Assembly (NCBI GenBank): GCA_013287915.1 | Contig: JABDCX010000001.1 | Location: forward strand, 72,876-115,884 | DNA: 43,009 bases | From: Chlamydiota bacterium | GTDB taxonomy: Bacteria; Chlamydiota; Chlamydiia; Chlamydiales; Parachlamydiaceae | Reading direction: 5' to 3' | Shown here: positions 1 through 9,203 of the stretch, piece after piece | How the letters are laid out: each line of letters starts with the position of its first letter | How positions within the stretch are numbered: position 1 is the first letter of the stretch | The notes under the pieces: generated by a model | Databases searched by the model: none | Told to the model about the DNA's origin: nothing | The model's input: the letters and a program-made list of their open reading frames with translations, nothing else | Made by a program: the position numbers and the translations under genes

Positions 1-3000
1 GGGCCTCTATCGCAGCCTTAACACTGAGAAGCATCTGTTGATAGGGTGTCTGGCATGAAAGGTTAACCCCTTGCGCGTCGTAATCGATTTGGAGATTTTG
101 CACAACATAGTCTGTATCTTCAAAACGATACGCCTCATCAGCTAAAGAGAGATGAACGTGTGAGAATGGATGAGCAGAATCGGCAAGCGGACCCATGAGA
201 GAAATGCTCCCTTGAATGGTCCCTTGCGATTTGAGATTCCCGATCACATCAAGTACGGAGGATGAAAACAGGTCGGGCCAGTTGTTCTCTAGATGCCTCA
301 CAAGCCAATTCAATTGAAAAGCAAAAAAACTAAAGTGGAGATCATCGATCTTGAAAGTGAGGCTCTTCGGATCAAAATGCAAAGAGGAGAGGTAAAAACC
401 GACTTTTGGTTCTGGATTATCGAATGTGGTCATAGACGTTTGCACATGCCCTAACTTCCATCCAGAGGTCGAATTGTAAGCAAACTCCATCCCATCGATA
501 TCTCCTAAAGAGTATCCATCGACCCGTGCATCTCTCAGCGATCCAGTCGCTTTGAAATCGATCTGGGCTAAGTCGGGAAGTGTGCGGTCAATGACGAAAT
601 CAACGGTGCCAGAAGCGTGCAGGAACCCTTCGAGCTTCCTCTCCTCAATCATAGAAGAGAGCCAAGGCCACTCCTTCAAGGCTGCAATGTCGATTTCGCA
701 CAAATTTATTTTTCCATGGAGATGATCTTCTTCTGGGACATAAATTCCCTCCATGCCGCACAACACAGAAGAACCCAAACGCGCACCTAAAAAATTGATA
801 TTCCACAGGTGAGGATCTTGGTGGATATCCAACGAGAGGGAAATGTTGTCAAACTGCAGCTGTTCGATGCTCCACAAATCGCCCCGCTTATTGCCGATAA
901 ATTCAAATGTGTTGACGAAGTGATCGTCGATCGCTATTTCTCTGCCATGGATCTGGTACTCCAGAATGGAATTGGAATTGCTGTAATTAACCGATCCAAC
1001 AAGCTGCCCTTCAGCCTTTTTAATCGTATTCAGCTCTTTTAAAAGACTCCTCGACAAAAAGAGCAGACCCGTTCGACTGAATCGCTGCAAATCGGTAAAA
1101 AAGGCATCTAAACCAAACTCAAAAGTCAGGTTAAAGAGGAGAGGATCGGACGAGTCGGAAAGAAGGAGCTGAAACTCTTGAGGGTGCACAGTTCCAAAAT
1201 GGGATACCTCTTTGTCTAAATCGATGGAAACCACAAGCTGATCGTTTAAATCGCGTTCTGCATGGGTTTTCCCGGCAATCCTGAGGATGTCCCTTTTCTG
1301 ATCAGAGACCCACAAATCAAATTCAGCCTCTTGCTGTGCGTAGTTGGTAAACCGAACCCCATCTCCTGTAAGAAGATACTCTTCAAAATGATTAGGAGAC
1401 CCGACGAGAAGAGTGGCCTGAGGATCAGAAAAATCCATTACACTCGCTTCGTGATCGTAGAAAAAATTGAGGCTCATATCGGTAAGCATCATATCTAAGT
1501 TCGAGCTTTTCCACTCCCCATCGGTGATTACGCCGTGAATGGTGCTTTCCATCGTGTAATCGTCCGGTTCAAAATGGAAGCGCAACAAAGCCCCCTTTTC
1601 CTTCAATGCAATGTTTCCCTCGATCGGTATCTGGGTAAAAAAGAATGGCTTCTGGAAGTGGGAAAAAAGGTGTTGCAGCTGAGAAATCTTACCTGAGATG
1701 TCATCGATCGCAAAAGCGATCTCAAAAATCCCCTCTCCAGGCATGCTCCAGTCGACATCCGCCCTCCCAGCAAAGTGGAGGCCATTGCAATAGGTCGAGA
1801 GCCCAAGCACATGCACCTGATTGTCTTGCATAAAGATCAAGGCTTCGATATCGGTAAAAAGAAGGCCACTATTCTTCTCAAAATAGGAACCGCCACTCAC
1901 TGGTAAAACGCCATAATCGCGCCCAGAATCGAGATCAAAATAGTGGGTCGCTACCCATGGCTTGCACAACTCGTATTGGCGGCAAATTTTTTGGATCTCA
2001 ATCACAAAGTCATTATTTTTCAAAAAGAGATCAGAAGCATCGTAATCGATCTTGACGCTATGGGAATCGAACACGCCAAAAAAGGCTCCGCTTCCTCCCA
2101 CATGCATTTGATCTCGCTCAAAAACAAATGGGGAAAGATATTTATCCAAAGGCAGGTCCATCGCCTTAAACATCCCCTCATCCAAAGCATAGCCAAATAA
2201 ACTCCATCGGGAAACATCGTTACTTTCTAATGTCAGATCTCCACGCGCGGCAATCGAGGCTAGATCAAATCCTTCACGCGGAATTAAGGCAACAATTGCC
2301 TCTGTCCCAGCGGTCTGCAGATATTCAGAGATGACGTGGTGCGGAGGCTTGCGGTCGCTCTCTGCCGGACGGTCCATCAAAAAGCTAAAATAGATCGGGG
2401 CATCGTTTAAGTCACCTTCCTGAAACCGGATCGTGCCATCGACTTCAAATTCGCCAGAAATCGATTTTCCTTTTGCCTCAACGACAACCTTGTGATGCGC
2501 AAACTGCTTCTCTGCGATCTTCCTCATGTGTTTGGGAAGATAGGGCGCCAACTCGTCGGTATCTCCTCTCACCAAGAGGCGAACGAGCTGTTCGGGATCA
2601 GCTTCATTTAACACCATTTCTCCATGCATGCCAGCCACCATGCCGCGCATCACTGACTCTTGCAAAATCCCCTGGTGCACTTTCAAGACCGAATCGATCC
2701 CATCAAATTTCCATACCTTTTCTCCAAATCCGGGGATCGAAATGCGGCCACCGCTGACCTCTAACAGAGCATTTACGGATGACGCGGGGTCTGCCGCGCT
2801 TAAGTCAATTGAAGCAGAACCAAACGCGCTGCTGGCCGCGCCATGGAAGTCCCATTGGGGCAGTCGAATGACTGCGTGGTTAGCCTGCAACTTTTCAAGC
2901 TTCACCTCTTGTGGCTGAAAATCGTTCAAATAAACCAAGAGCGAAGCTTCAAAGATCCCATCCTCAATTTCAATCGCATTCCAAAATGGATAGTGAGGCA

Positions 3001-4222
3001 CGATGAGGAATTTGATGAAATTGAAATCTTCATGGCTCAAACCAGCAATTTCGATCTCTCCCAAATGCCACTGGTCAGCTAGGTGGCGCAACGAAAGATG
3101 CGCAATTAAATCATCAACTAACACGTCATCGCTCGTCGCACGCGCTTTAAACGTAAGAGACATGGGGAGCGTATCGGAAAGGCGCAAATTCCCTTCGAGG
3201 TTCAGACGACGGCTCTGATTGTTATGGTTGCAAAAGGCATCAAAAACACAATGCCCCCCTTCGTGTGTATTAAAACTAAAAAAGCCTTCAATGTCGCTAA
3301 ACGTCCAAAATGGGGCTCCCTCCTTTAGAAAAGTGAAAGCAGTGCCTTTCCCAAAGTCAACGTGCCCTGAAGTTGGCATGAACATTTCTGCCTCTTCATC
3401 GCCATCTGAAGCCAATTTAATCGTGATCTCCGGTGCTGTAATCACATAGTTTGGCTGCAGATAACTCGCTTGCAACTCTTTGACGAGCAATTCACCCCGA
3501 GCACTCGGCTTATGATCGCGATAAAAGTCGAGCTGCAACGTTCCCGATGTCTCTCCCGTCTGCACAGCCATTTGGGGTAGTCGAGGGCAACACACATGCA
3601 ACAACTCAAAAAACGGAGCGACTTCCATCTTGTCGATCATCACATCGACGTGGGATTGTCCATGCTTTTCTTGAGTAATCTTCGCCGTTAAAGTGGCTTG
3701 CTCGTTCTCTGTTGAAACCACATGCACAGAGCCACTGCTTCGCTTGCCAAAAACCGCATCGATTGAAAATGCAAGGGGAGGGATTGCCGTTTTTTCATCT
3801 GTAAAGCGAATGATCCCCTTGGCAACGTTGACGTGTTGATTAAAATAAATGATCCGGTAGCGTGGAGAGCGCGCTGCGGTGATATCGACAGCTTTTTCGA
3901 ATGGACGTCCCATGACCACGGTTGGAGAGACCACATCGACATAGACATCCACAGTGCGAGACAACGGCTGGACCTCTAACCCCAAAGTCGCCTTTTCAGC
4001 AGAGAAAATGGGTTTTCCTTCATGGACAAAACGGGGATGTTCAAAGACCCACTTCCCCTCTTCTTGTGATAGCCCGTCGTATTGAAATTCGCTATTGAAG
4101 TGGTTTTGCGCGTAGCGAGACAGGTACCAATCGAGAAACGTCGTGATAGCCACATCGCGGGTAGCAGCAAAACCCACGAGCGCGAACAGACAAAAGGTAA
4201 CGATCAATAACCAACGTTTCAT
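1..4222 (-). CDS. Giant AsmA/TamB-like membrane-anchored protein (3' end cut by window edge)
   Basis: A single open frame runs from an ATG at 4222 to the left edge, at least 1407 codons with no stop; I checked the phase at several points. Residues 1-20 form a hydrophobic N-terminal anchor or signal (MKRWLLIVTFCLFALVGFAA). The rest is a long, non-globular-looking chain of alternating hydrophobic/polar beta-strand segments with few cysteines. A short membrane anchor followed by a layered 'strand plus acidic turn' pattern resembles the AsmA/TamB/YhdP family, which spans the periplasm and is implicated in lipid transport or outer-membrane assembly. It lies 98 bp downstream of proS on the same strand and may be co-transcribed. 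The family call is inferred from architecture, not from a specific motif. The C-terminus is outside the window. Confidence 0.6.
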   Translation of the reverse strand, partial: MKRWLLIVTFCLFALVGFAATRDVAITTFLDWYLSRYAQNHFNSEFQYDGLSQEEGKWVFEHPRFVHEGKPIFSAEKATLGLEVQPLSRTVDVYVDVVSPTVVMGRPFEKAVDITAARSPRYRIIYFNQHVNVAKGIIRFTDEKTAIPPLAFSIDAVFGKRSSGSVHVVSTENEQATLTAKITQEKHGQSHVDVMIDKMEVAPFFELLHVCCPRLPQMAVQTGETSGTLQLDFYRDHKPSARGELLVKELQASYLQPNYVITAPEITIKLASDGDEEAEMFMPTSGHVDFGKGTAFTFLKEGAPFWTFSDIEGFFSFNTHEGGHCVFDAFCNHNNQSRRLNLEGNLRLSDTLPMSLTFKARATSDDVLVDDLIAHLSLRHLADQWHLGEIEIAGLSHEDFNFIKFLIVPHYPFWNAIEIEDGIFEASLLVYLNDFQPQEVKLEKLQANHAVIRLPQWDFHGAASSAFGSASIDLSAADPASSVNALLEVSGGRISIPGFGEKVWKFDGIDSVLKVHQGILQESVMRGMVAGMHGEMVLNEADPEQLVRLLVRGDTDELAPYLPKHMRKIAEKQFAHHKVVVEAKGKSISGEFEVDGTIRFQEGDLNDAPIYFSFLMDRPAESDRKPPHHVISEYLQTAGTEAIVALIPREGFDLASIAARGDLTLESNDVSRWSLFGYALDEGMFKAMDLPLDKYLSPFVFERDQMHVGGSGAFFGVFDSHSVKIDYDASDLFLKNNDFVIEIQKICRQYELCKPWVATHYFDLDSGRDYGVLPVSGGSYFEKNSGLLFTDIEALIFMQDNQVHVLGLSTYCNGLHFAGRADVDWSMPGEGIFEIAFAIDDISGKISQLQHLFSHFQKPFFFTQIPIEGNIALKEKGALLRFHFEPDDYTMESTIHGVITDGEWKSSNLDMMLTDMSLNFFYDHEASVMDFSDPQATLLVGSPNHFEEYLLTGDGVRFTNYAQQEAEFDLWVSDQKRDILRIAGKTHAERDLNDQLVVSIDLDKEVSHFGTVHPQEFQLLLSDSSDPLLFNLTFEFGLDAFFTDLQRFSRTGLLFLSRSLLKELNTIKKAEGQLVGSVNYSNSNSILEYQIHGREIAIDDHFVNTFEFIGNKRGDLWSIEQLQFDNISLSLDIHQDPHLWNINFLGARLGSSVLCGMEGIYVPEEDHLHGKINLCEIDIAALKEWPWLSSMIEERKLEGFLHASGTVDFVIDRTLPDLAQIDFKATGSLRDARVDGYSLGDIDGMEFAYNSTSGWKLGHVQTSMTTFDNPEPKVGFYLSSLHFDPKSLTFKIDDLHFSFFAFQLNWLVRHLENNWPDLFSSSVLDVIGNLKSQGTIQGSISLMGPLADSAHPFSHVHLSLADEAYRFEDTDYVVQNLQIDYDAQGVNLSCQTPYQQMLLSVKAAIEA

Positions 4223-4320
4223 TTAAAACCCAAATCAAGTGAATTAGGCAGTATTTTACCCAATTTGGGATTTATTTCCTACGCTGCTCTCGGGCACGAA
4301 AAGTCTAAAGACGTTAAAAA

Positions 4321-5841
4321 TTAGTACGACTTGGCAAAGATTGCGTCTAGGGTAGCGGGCCTTCCCGTCAAGATGCAAGTCCCTGCAGTGCCGCTCTGTT
4401 GGAGGGGGAGGCACCGGATCGAGACCTTTAACGGGTCGAGAAGTGCCTCGGTGGCAGAATCGCCGCACCATTTTGCCAAGACAAAGCCTCCGTGAATTTC
4501 AGGTTTTTCTTGGTTTTTGGAAGTAAAATATTGTTCAAATTCTTCAAAATTCTTCAAATCTTTTTTGAGATGGCGTTCGCGCAGAGCCGCTGCTTGGTCA
4601 AAGTAATTTTTTTGAATAGCCAGCAACATGTTCAAAATCGCCTCGCCCGCTTGATCAAAAGAAACGGACGCTTTTTCTTTGTGAGGCAGATCGCGGCGTG
4701 CCACCATCATGGAGCGCCCTTCTTGATCACGCGGCCCAACCTCGATGCGAACAGGCACTCCTTTTTTGATCCATTCCCAACTCTTTTCGCCCCCTCGCTT
4801 ATCCCGCTTATCGACAATGACCGAAACAGGTGAGCCATAAAAAGAGACGCATTGGAGGAGGTTTTTAACCTCTTCTGCATAGGCGAGAACGGCCGTTTCG
4901 TGCTCTGGTTTTGGGATGACAGGGATAATCACGACCTGATGGGGCGCAATGCGGGGTGGTAAGCGCAACCCATCATCATCCCCATGACACATGATCATCG
5001 CCCCGATCATCCGCGTCGTCGACCCCCAAGAAGTGGTGTAGGCGTACTCGACCTGTCCCTCTTTGTTGCTGAAACGGATATTGGAACCTTTTGCAAAATT
5101 TTGTCCGAGATAGTGGGAGGTTCCGCCTTGAAGCGCTTTCCGATCCTGCATCATCGCTTCAAGAGTATAAGTCGAAACGGCACCGGGAAAGCGCTCTCCT
5201 TCAGATTTTTCCCCTAAAATTACGGGGATCGACAACACCTCTTCAAAAAATTCTCGATACACTTGGTGCATTCTCAAGGCTTCCTCACGCGCTTCTTGCT
5301 CCGTTGCATGCGCTGTGTGACCTTCTTGCCAAAGAAATTCTGTCGTTCTCAAAAAAATGCGTGGACGCATCTCCCAGCGGACGACGTTCGCCCATTGGTT
5401 GATCAGCAAAGGCAAATCGCGATACGATTCAATCCAGCGAGAAAACGACTCTCCAATGATCGTTTCTGAAGTAGGCCGCACAATTAAAGGCTCTTCGAGT
5501 TCGCCAGAGGGCACAAGCTTTCCATTTTTTTCTTCTAGCCGGTGGTGCGTAACGACTGCGCACTCTTTGGCAAATCCCTCGACGTGTTTTGCCTCTTTTT
5601 CAAGATAGCTCAATGGAATAAACAGGGGGAAATAGGCGTTAACGTGTCCAGTCTCTTTGATCCGCTGATCCAAATACTTTTGCATCAATTCCCAAATGGA
5701 ATACCCCCACGGTTTTATCACCATGCACCCGCGCACAGGGGAATTTTCGGCCATATCGGCATGTTTGATCACTTGCTGATACCACTCTGGGTAATCCTCT
5801 TCACGCGTGGGAGAGATCGCTGCTTTTTCTTTGGCTGTCAT
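4321..5841 (-). CDS. proS: Prolyl-tRNA synthetase, short eukaryote/archaeal-like type
   Basis: Charges tRNA-Pro with proline in the cytosol. The 506-residue protein carries class II synthetase motifs: VRGCMVIKPWGYSIWE near residue 40, the motif 2 region with RPTSET and RWEMRPRIFLRTTEFLWQEGHTAH, and a C-terminal class-defining region. There is no long editing insertion between motifs 2 and 3, which classical bacterial ProRS (about 570 residues) has, and the wording of the motifs is that of eukaryotic/archaeal-type ProRS. I chose ATG 5841 over an upstream in-frame TTG at 5889 because AGGAAAG sits just before it. The gene is divergent from rsmH. Confidence 0.95.
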   Translation of the reverse strand: MTAKEKAAISPTREEDYPEWYQQVIKHADMAENSPVRGCMVIKPWGYSIWELMQKYLDQRIKETGHVNAYFPLFIPLSYLEKEAKHVEGFAKECAVVTHHRLEEKNGKLVPSGELEEPLIVRPTSETIIGESFSRWIESYRDLPLLINQWANVVRWEMRPRIFLRTTEFLWQEGHTAHATEQEAREEALRMHQVYREFFEEVLSIPVILGEKSEGERFPGAVSTYTLEAMMQDRKALQGGTSHYLGQNFAKGSNIRFSNKEGQVEYAYTTSWGSTTRMIGAMIMCHGDDDGLRLPPRIAPHQVVIIPVIPKPEHETAVLAYAEEVKNLLQCVSFYGSPVSVIVDKRDKRGGEKSWEWIKKGVPVRIEVGPRDQEGRSMMVARRDLPHKEKASVSFDQAGEAILNMLLAIQKNYFDQAAALRERHLKKDLKNFEEFEQYFTSKNQEKPEIHGGFVLAKWCGDSATEALLDPLKVSIRCLPLQQSGTAGTCILTGRPATLDAIFAKSY

Positions 5842-5905
5842 GACTTTCCTACCTTTTTGACCCCCCCAGTCTAATTGAGCGATCCGCAAAACAGCAAGGA
5901 AAAGT

Positions 5906-5933
5906 TTGTGATTTTGCCCATGTGTGCTATAGT
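5906..5933 (+). promoter_or_regulatory. Putative sigma66-type promoter for the rsmH operon
   Basis: TTGTGA (5906-5911) and TATAGT (5928-5933) are separated by 16 bases in the proS/rsmH divergent spacer. The -10 ends only 8 bases before the rsmH ATG, so a transcript starting at the usual distance would have almost no leader. This is a by-eye match to the bacterial housekeeping consensus, not a mapped start. Confidence 0.4.
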
Positions 5934-5941
5934 AAACAGCT

Positions 5942-6868
5942 ATGTTCCCTCATGTTTCAGTTCTTCTAGAAGAAGTGCGCCAAGCCTTCGCTGTAAAGCG
6001 GCTTTACACCTTTGTCGATGCGACGTTAGGCGCTGGAGGCCATGCGGAGGCTATTTTGCAAGACCATCCCGAAATCGTCCGCTTTGTAGGGATCGACCAA
6101 GATCCCGACGCACGGGCCATTGCCGCGAAAAGACTGCAACCGTGGAAAGATAAAGTCATCATCGTCCCTGGAAACTTCTCAGAACTCTCACAACATCTAA
6201 ACAATCTTAAAATTAACACAATCGATGGGATCCTCTTCGACCTTGGGGTCTCCTCAATGCAGCTCGACCAGGCAGAAAAGGGGTTTAGTTTTAGTAAAGA
6301 AGGTCCGCTTGACATGCGGATGAATCCAGAAGGGGAGTTAACAGCTGCCACAATCGTCAACACGTGGTCAGAAAAGGAACTAGCGCGCATCATCCGCGAC
6401 TACGGCGAAGAAAAACAGTGGAGAAAGGCTGCCTATGCGATCGTGCAAGAACGCGCAAAAGAACCGATTGTAACAACGTCCCAATTAGCCGCTCTCTTGA
6501 ACCGCTCCCTCTTTCGCAAGAAAAAGGAGCTCAACCCTGCAACGCTGGTCTTTCAAGCCTTGCGAATCTGCGTCAATAGCGAGTTAGAGGTCGTGGAAAA
6601 GACGATCCCGCTGGCAATCCAAAAATTGTCAAAGGGAGGGCGACTTGCGGTCATCAGCTTCCATAGCCTCGAAGACCGGATTGTGAAACGCGCGATGCAA
6701 TTTGCCGCTAGCGACAAATGGGATAATTCGGGAATCGGCGGCGTCTTTCTGGATAAAGCACCAGAAGTGTGCCTCGTCACCCGCAAACCGCTCATAGCAA
6801 CAGAAGAAGAAACCAATAGAAACCCCAGAAGCCGTAGTGCTAAACTGCGCATCATCGAAAAATTGTGA
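5942..6868 (+). CDS. rsmH: 16S rRNA m4C1402 methyltransferase RsmH (MraW)
   Basis: SAM-dependent enzyme that N4-methylates C1402 of 16S rRNA. The 308-residue product is normal for the family. The N-terminus FPHVSVLLEEV matches the usual H-x-PVLL-x-EV opening, followed by the SAM-binding stretch DATLGAGGHAEAIL, then ILFDLGVSSMQLD, and the C-terminal SFHSLEDRIVK and NPRSRSAKLR. No Shine-Dalgarno sequence is visible before ATG 5942. First gene of a rsmH-ftsL-ftsI-murE-amiA run, the same order as CT272-CT268 in C. trachomatis. Confidence 0.95.
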   Translation: MFPHVSVLLEEVRQAFAVKRLYTFVDATLGAGGHAEAILQDHPEIVRFVGIDQDPDARAIAAKRLQPWKDKVIIVPGNFSELSQHLNNLKINTIDGILFDLGVSSMQLDQAEKGFSFSKEGPLDMRMNPEGELTAATIVNTWSEKELARIIRDYGEEKQWRKAAYAIVQERAKEPIVTTSQLAALLNRSLFRKKKELNPATLVFQALRICVNSELEVVEKTIPLAIQKLSKGGRLAVISFHSLEDRIVKRAMQFAASDKWDNSGIGGVFLDKAPEVCLVTRKPLIATEEETNRNPRSRSAKLRIIEKL

Positions 6869-6875
6869 CAACTTT

Positions 6876-7163
6876 ATGCGATCGCACAAACCGTTATTTT
6901 TAACCCTCTTTTTCTGCACACTTGCCGCGGGGATCACCCTCTTTTTCCATATCGAAAGCCAAAACGAAGTGACAAAGCTGCGCCTTGCGATTCCGCAGAT
7001 TGCTAAGGAGGTTGCAGACATTCGGGAAGAAAACGTGCGCCTCCAATATGCCATCGATACTTTTGAGAGTCCTAGGCATCTGTACGAACTGATGAAAGAT
7101 CCATCCTATAGCCATTTGAGATTCCCCTACCTCAACGAAGAGTTCTTTGTGCATGAAAAATAA
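6876..7163 (+). CDS. ftsL: FtsL-like small bitopic division protein
   Basis: A 95-residue protein with a short basic cytoplasmic tail, one transmembrane helix (about residues 7-25), then a predicted coiled-coil (about 28-62) containing REENVRLQYAID and ESPRHLYELM, as in FtsL/DivIC proteins. It begins 7 bp after rsmH and overlaps ftsI by 11 bp. It corresponds in position to CT271. In the division complex FtsL links membrane partners to FtsI. The call rests on size, topology and position because FtsL sequences diverge quickly. An earlier in-frame alternative start inside rsmH was set aside. No clear ribosome-binding site is visible. Confidence 0.75.
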   Translation: MRSHKPLFLTLFFCTLAAGITLFFHIESQNEVTKLRLAIPQIAKEVADIREENVRLQYAIDTFESPRHLYELMKDPSYSHLRFPYLNEEFFVHEK

Positions 7164-9189
7164 CCCATTTCCCCCAGTCACACACCTACACCACCGCCGT
7201 ATCTTAGCTCTCTCGATTGCCATCTTCTTTCTTTTTTCTCTGCTGATCGCCCGTTTTTTCTCGATCCAAATAACACAAGGAGAATATTGGTCAAAAATCG
7301 GCGACAAACAACACTATTTTACGGTCAAAGAGCCTTTTCAGAGGGGAATTTTCTATTCTAATCTCTCCCTCAAAAAGGGAAACGAAAATTTGCTGCAGCC
7401 GCTTGTTTACGACATCCAAAAATACCATCTGTACGCTGACGTGTCAGCGCTCCCTGCGAAGCTCAAAAACCCCATAACACACGACCTAGCTGCCCATCTC
7501 CATCTCAACGAAGTCGACAAACGTCGCCTTGCAAATCACCTCACCAAAAAGAGCAGAAGCCGCAAATTGGCGATGTGGCTGGAAAAAAATGAGCGGGATG
7601 CGATCCTTCAGTGGTGGCTCCCTTTTGCCAAGGAGCATAAACTGCCGCGCAACGCTCTGTTTTTTGTCAGCGATTACCAACGCTCTTATCCCTTTGGAAA
7701 CTTGCTTGGGCAAGTCTTGCACACGGTTCAAGGGATCAAAGATGAAAAGACATTACAGGGGATTCCCACAGGGGGGCTTGAGCTCTATTTCAACGATTAT
7801 CTAAAAGGGCGGCAAGGGAAGCGGCGCCTCATGCGCTCTCCGCGCAATTCTCTCGAAATCGGCGAAATGATTGCCGAGCCGCAAAATGGGGCTGATGTCT
7901 ATTTGACAATTAATCACTACCTGCAAGCGATCGTGGAGCAAGAATTAGCTGCCGGTGTGATCAGCTGCCGCGCAAAAAGCGGATGGGCAGCGATGATGGA
8001 TCCCTTCACTGGGGAAGTTTTAGCGCTTGCCCAATACCCCTTTTTCCATCCAGGCGATTACCAGCGCTACTTTAACGATCCCAGTTTGATCGAACACACC
8101 AAAGTAAAAGCGATCACCGACGCCCAGGAGCCCGGCTCAATCATGAAGCCCATTACAATCGCCGTGGCGCTGAAAGCCAACGACGAACTCACGAAACGGG
8201 GAGAGAAACCCCTCTTTGATCCCGAAGAGATGATGCCCACTGCAAACTCCCATTTCCCAGGACGAAGAAAACCGCTCAAAGATACCCATTTTCACGCCTA
8301 TCTCAACATGCAAATGGCGATCCAAAAATCTTCCAACATCTACGTGGCGCGTTTGGTCGAGAAAATCATCGCTCGCTTAGGCAACGACTGGTATCGGAAC
8401 GTGTTGTACCAAGACTTTGGGATTGGGAGAAAGACGGGAATTGAACTCCCTTCTGAGAGCATCGGCTCCCTGTCGACGCCCGGAAAAAAGCACCCCAACG
8501 GAGTACTCGAGTGGTCTGCTTCGACACCCTACTCGATGGCCATGGGGCATAACATGCAAGTGACGAGCTTACAAACGCTGCGCGCCCATGCCATCTTCGC
8601 CAACGGGGGATTCCTCGTCAAACCAACCCTTGTGAAAAAAATTGTGAGGCGCGGAAAAGACGGAAAGAATGAAATTCTTCTCGATCATTCAGATCCTCTC
8701 TTGAAAAAACCAAACCCGCGTGTCGTGTCTGAAAAGATTGCCAAACAGATTGCCACCGCCATGAAGTTCACGACAAAAAATGGGGGGACTGCGCGCAAAG
8801 CCGATGTGTGGGGCTATTCGGAAGCGGGAAAAACAGGGACGGCTGACAAAGTCATCGGCGGAGCGTACCGCCCCGAATTTGTGTGCGCTTCCTTTGTGGG
8901 ATTTGTTCCTGCAGAAAAACCAGCTTTTGTTCTGATCGTGACGATGGACGAACCTGCGTATGGCTACATCCATGGACTAGGGCGCAACCACATGGGTGGG
9001 ACATGCTCTGCTCCCGTCTTTCGTGAAATTTCCAAGCGCTCCCTAGAGTATCTGGGCATCCCTCCAAACGATCCGCATGGTTATCCGCCAGGCGATCCCC
9101 GGTTTCACTCCGAAAAAGCAGACTGGATGCCGGAAATCAAACAATTGCAGGAAAAGTATGAAAAATGGAATAACAAATCAGGGCATTAG
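7153..9189 (+). CDS. ftsI: Penicillin-binding protein 3 / FtsI, septal transpeptidase
   Basis: Class B penicillin-binding protein of 678 residues that crosslinks septal peptidoglycan in the periplasm. A single N-terminal membrane helix lies at about residues 16-38 (SIAIFFLFSLLIARFF). The transpeptidase triad is complete: SIMK with Ser329, SSN starting at Ser393, and KTGT starting at Lys560. ATG 7153 lies inside the ftsL 3' end; a TTG two codons upstream is possible but less likely. Chlamydiae divide without FtsZ and build a transient septal peptidoglycan ring, so this operon is central to division. Confidence 0.95.
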   Translation: MKNNPFPPVTHLHHRRILALSIAIFFLFSLLIARFFSIQITQGEYWSKIGDKQHYFTVKEPFQRGIFYSNLSLKKGNENLLQPLVYDIQKYHLYADVSALPAKLKNPITHDLAAHLHLNEVDKRRLANHLTKKSRSRKLAMWLEKNERDAILQWWLPFAKEHKLPRNALFFVSDYQRSYPFGNLLGQVLHTVQGIKDEKTLQGIPTGGLELYFNDYLKGRQGKRRLMRSPRNSLEIGEMIAEPQNGADVYLTINHYLQAIVEQELAAGVISCRAKSGWAAMMDPFTGEVLALAQYPFFHPGDYQRYFNDPSLIEHTKVKAITDAQEPGSIMKPITIAVALKANDELTKRGEKPLFDPEEMMPTANSHFPGRRKPLKDTHFHAYLNMQMAIQKSSNIYVARLVEKIIARLGNDWYRNVLYQDFGIGRKTGIELPSESIGSLSTPGKKHPNGVLEWSASTPYSMAMGHNMQVTSLQTLRAHAIFANGGFLVKPTLVKKIVRRGKDGKNEILLDHSDPLLKKPNPRVVSEKIAKQIATAMKFTTKNGGTARKADVWGYSEAGKTGTADKVIGGAYRPEFVCASFVGFVPAEKPAFVLIVTMDEPAYGYIHGLGRNHMGGTCSAPVFREISKRSLEYLGIPPNDPHGYPPGDPRFHSEKADWMPEIKQLQEKYEKWNNKSGH

Positions 9190-9203
9190 CGCCTGTAAAA
9201 ATT

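Noticed and set aside
1603-4170. Several open frames of 60-100 codons on both strands across the left 4 kb
   Set aside because: All overlap one continuous minus-strand frame that runs from 4222 to the window edge and has coherent protein-like composition.
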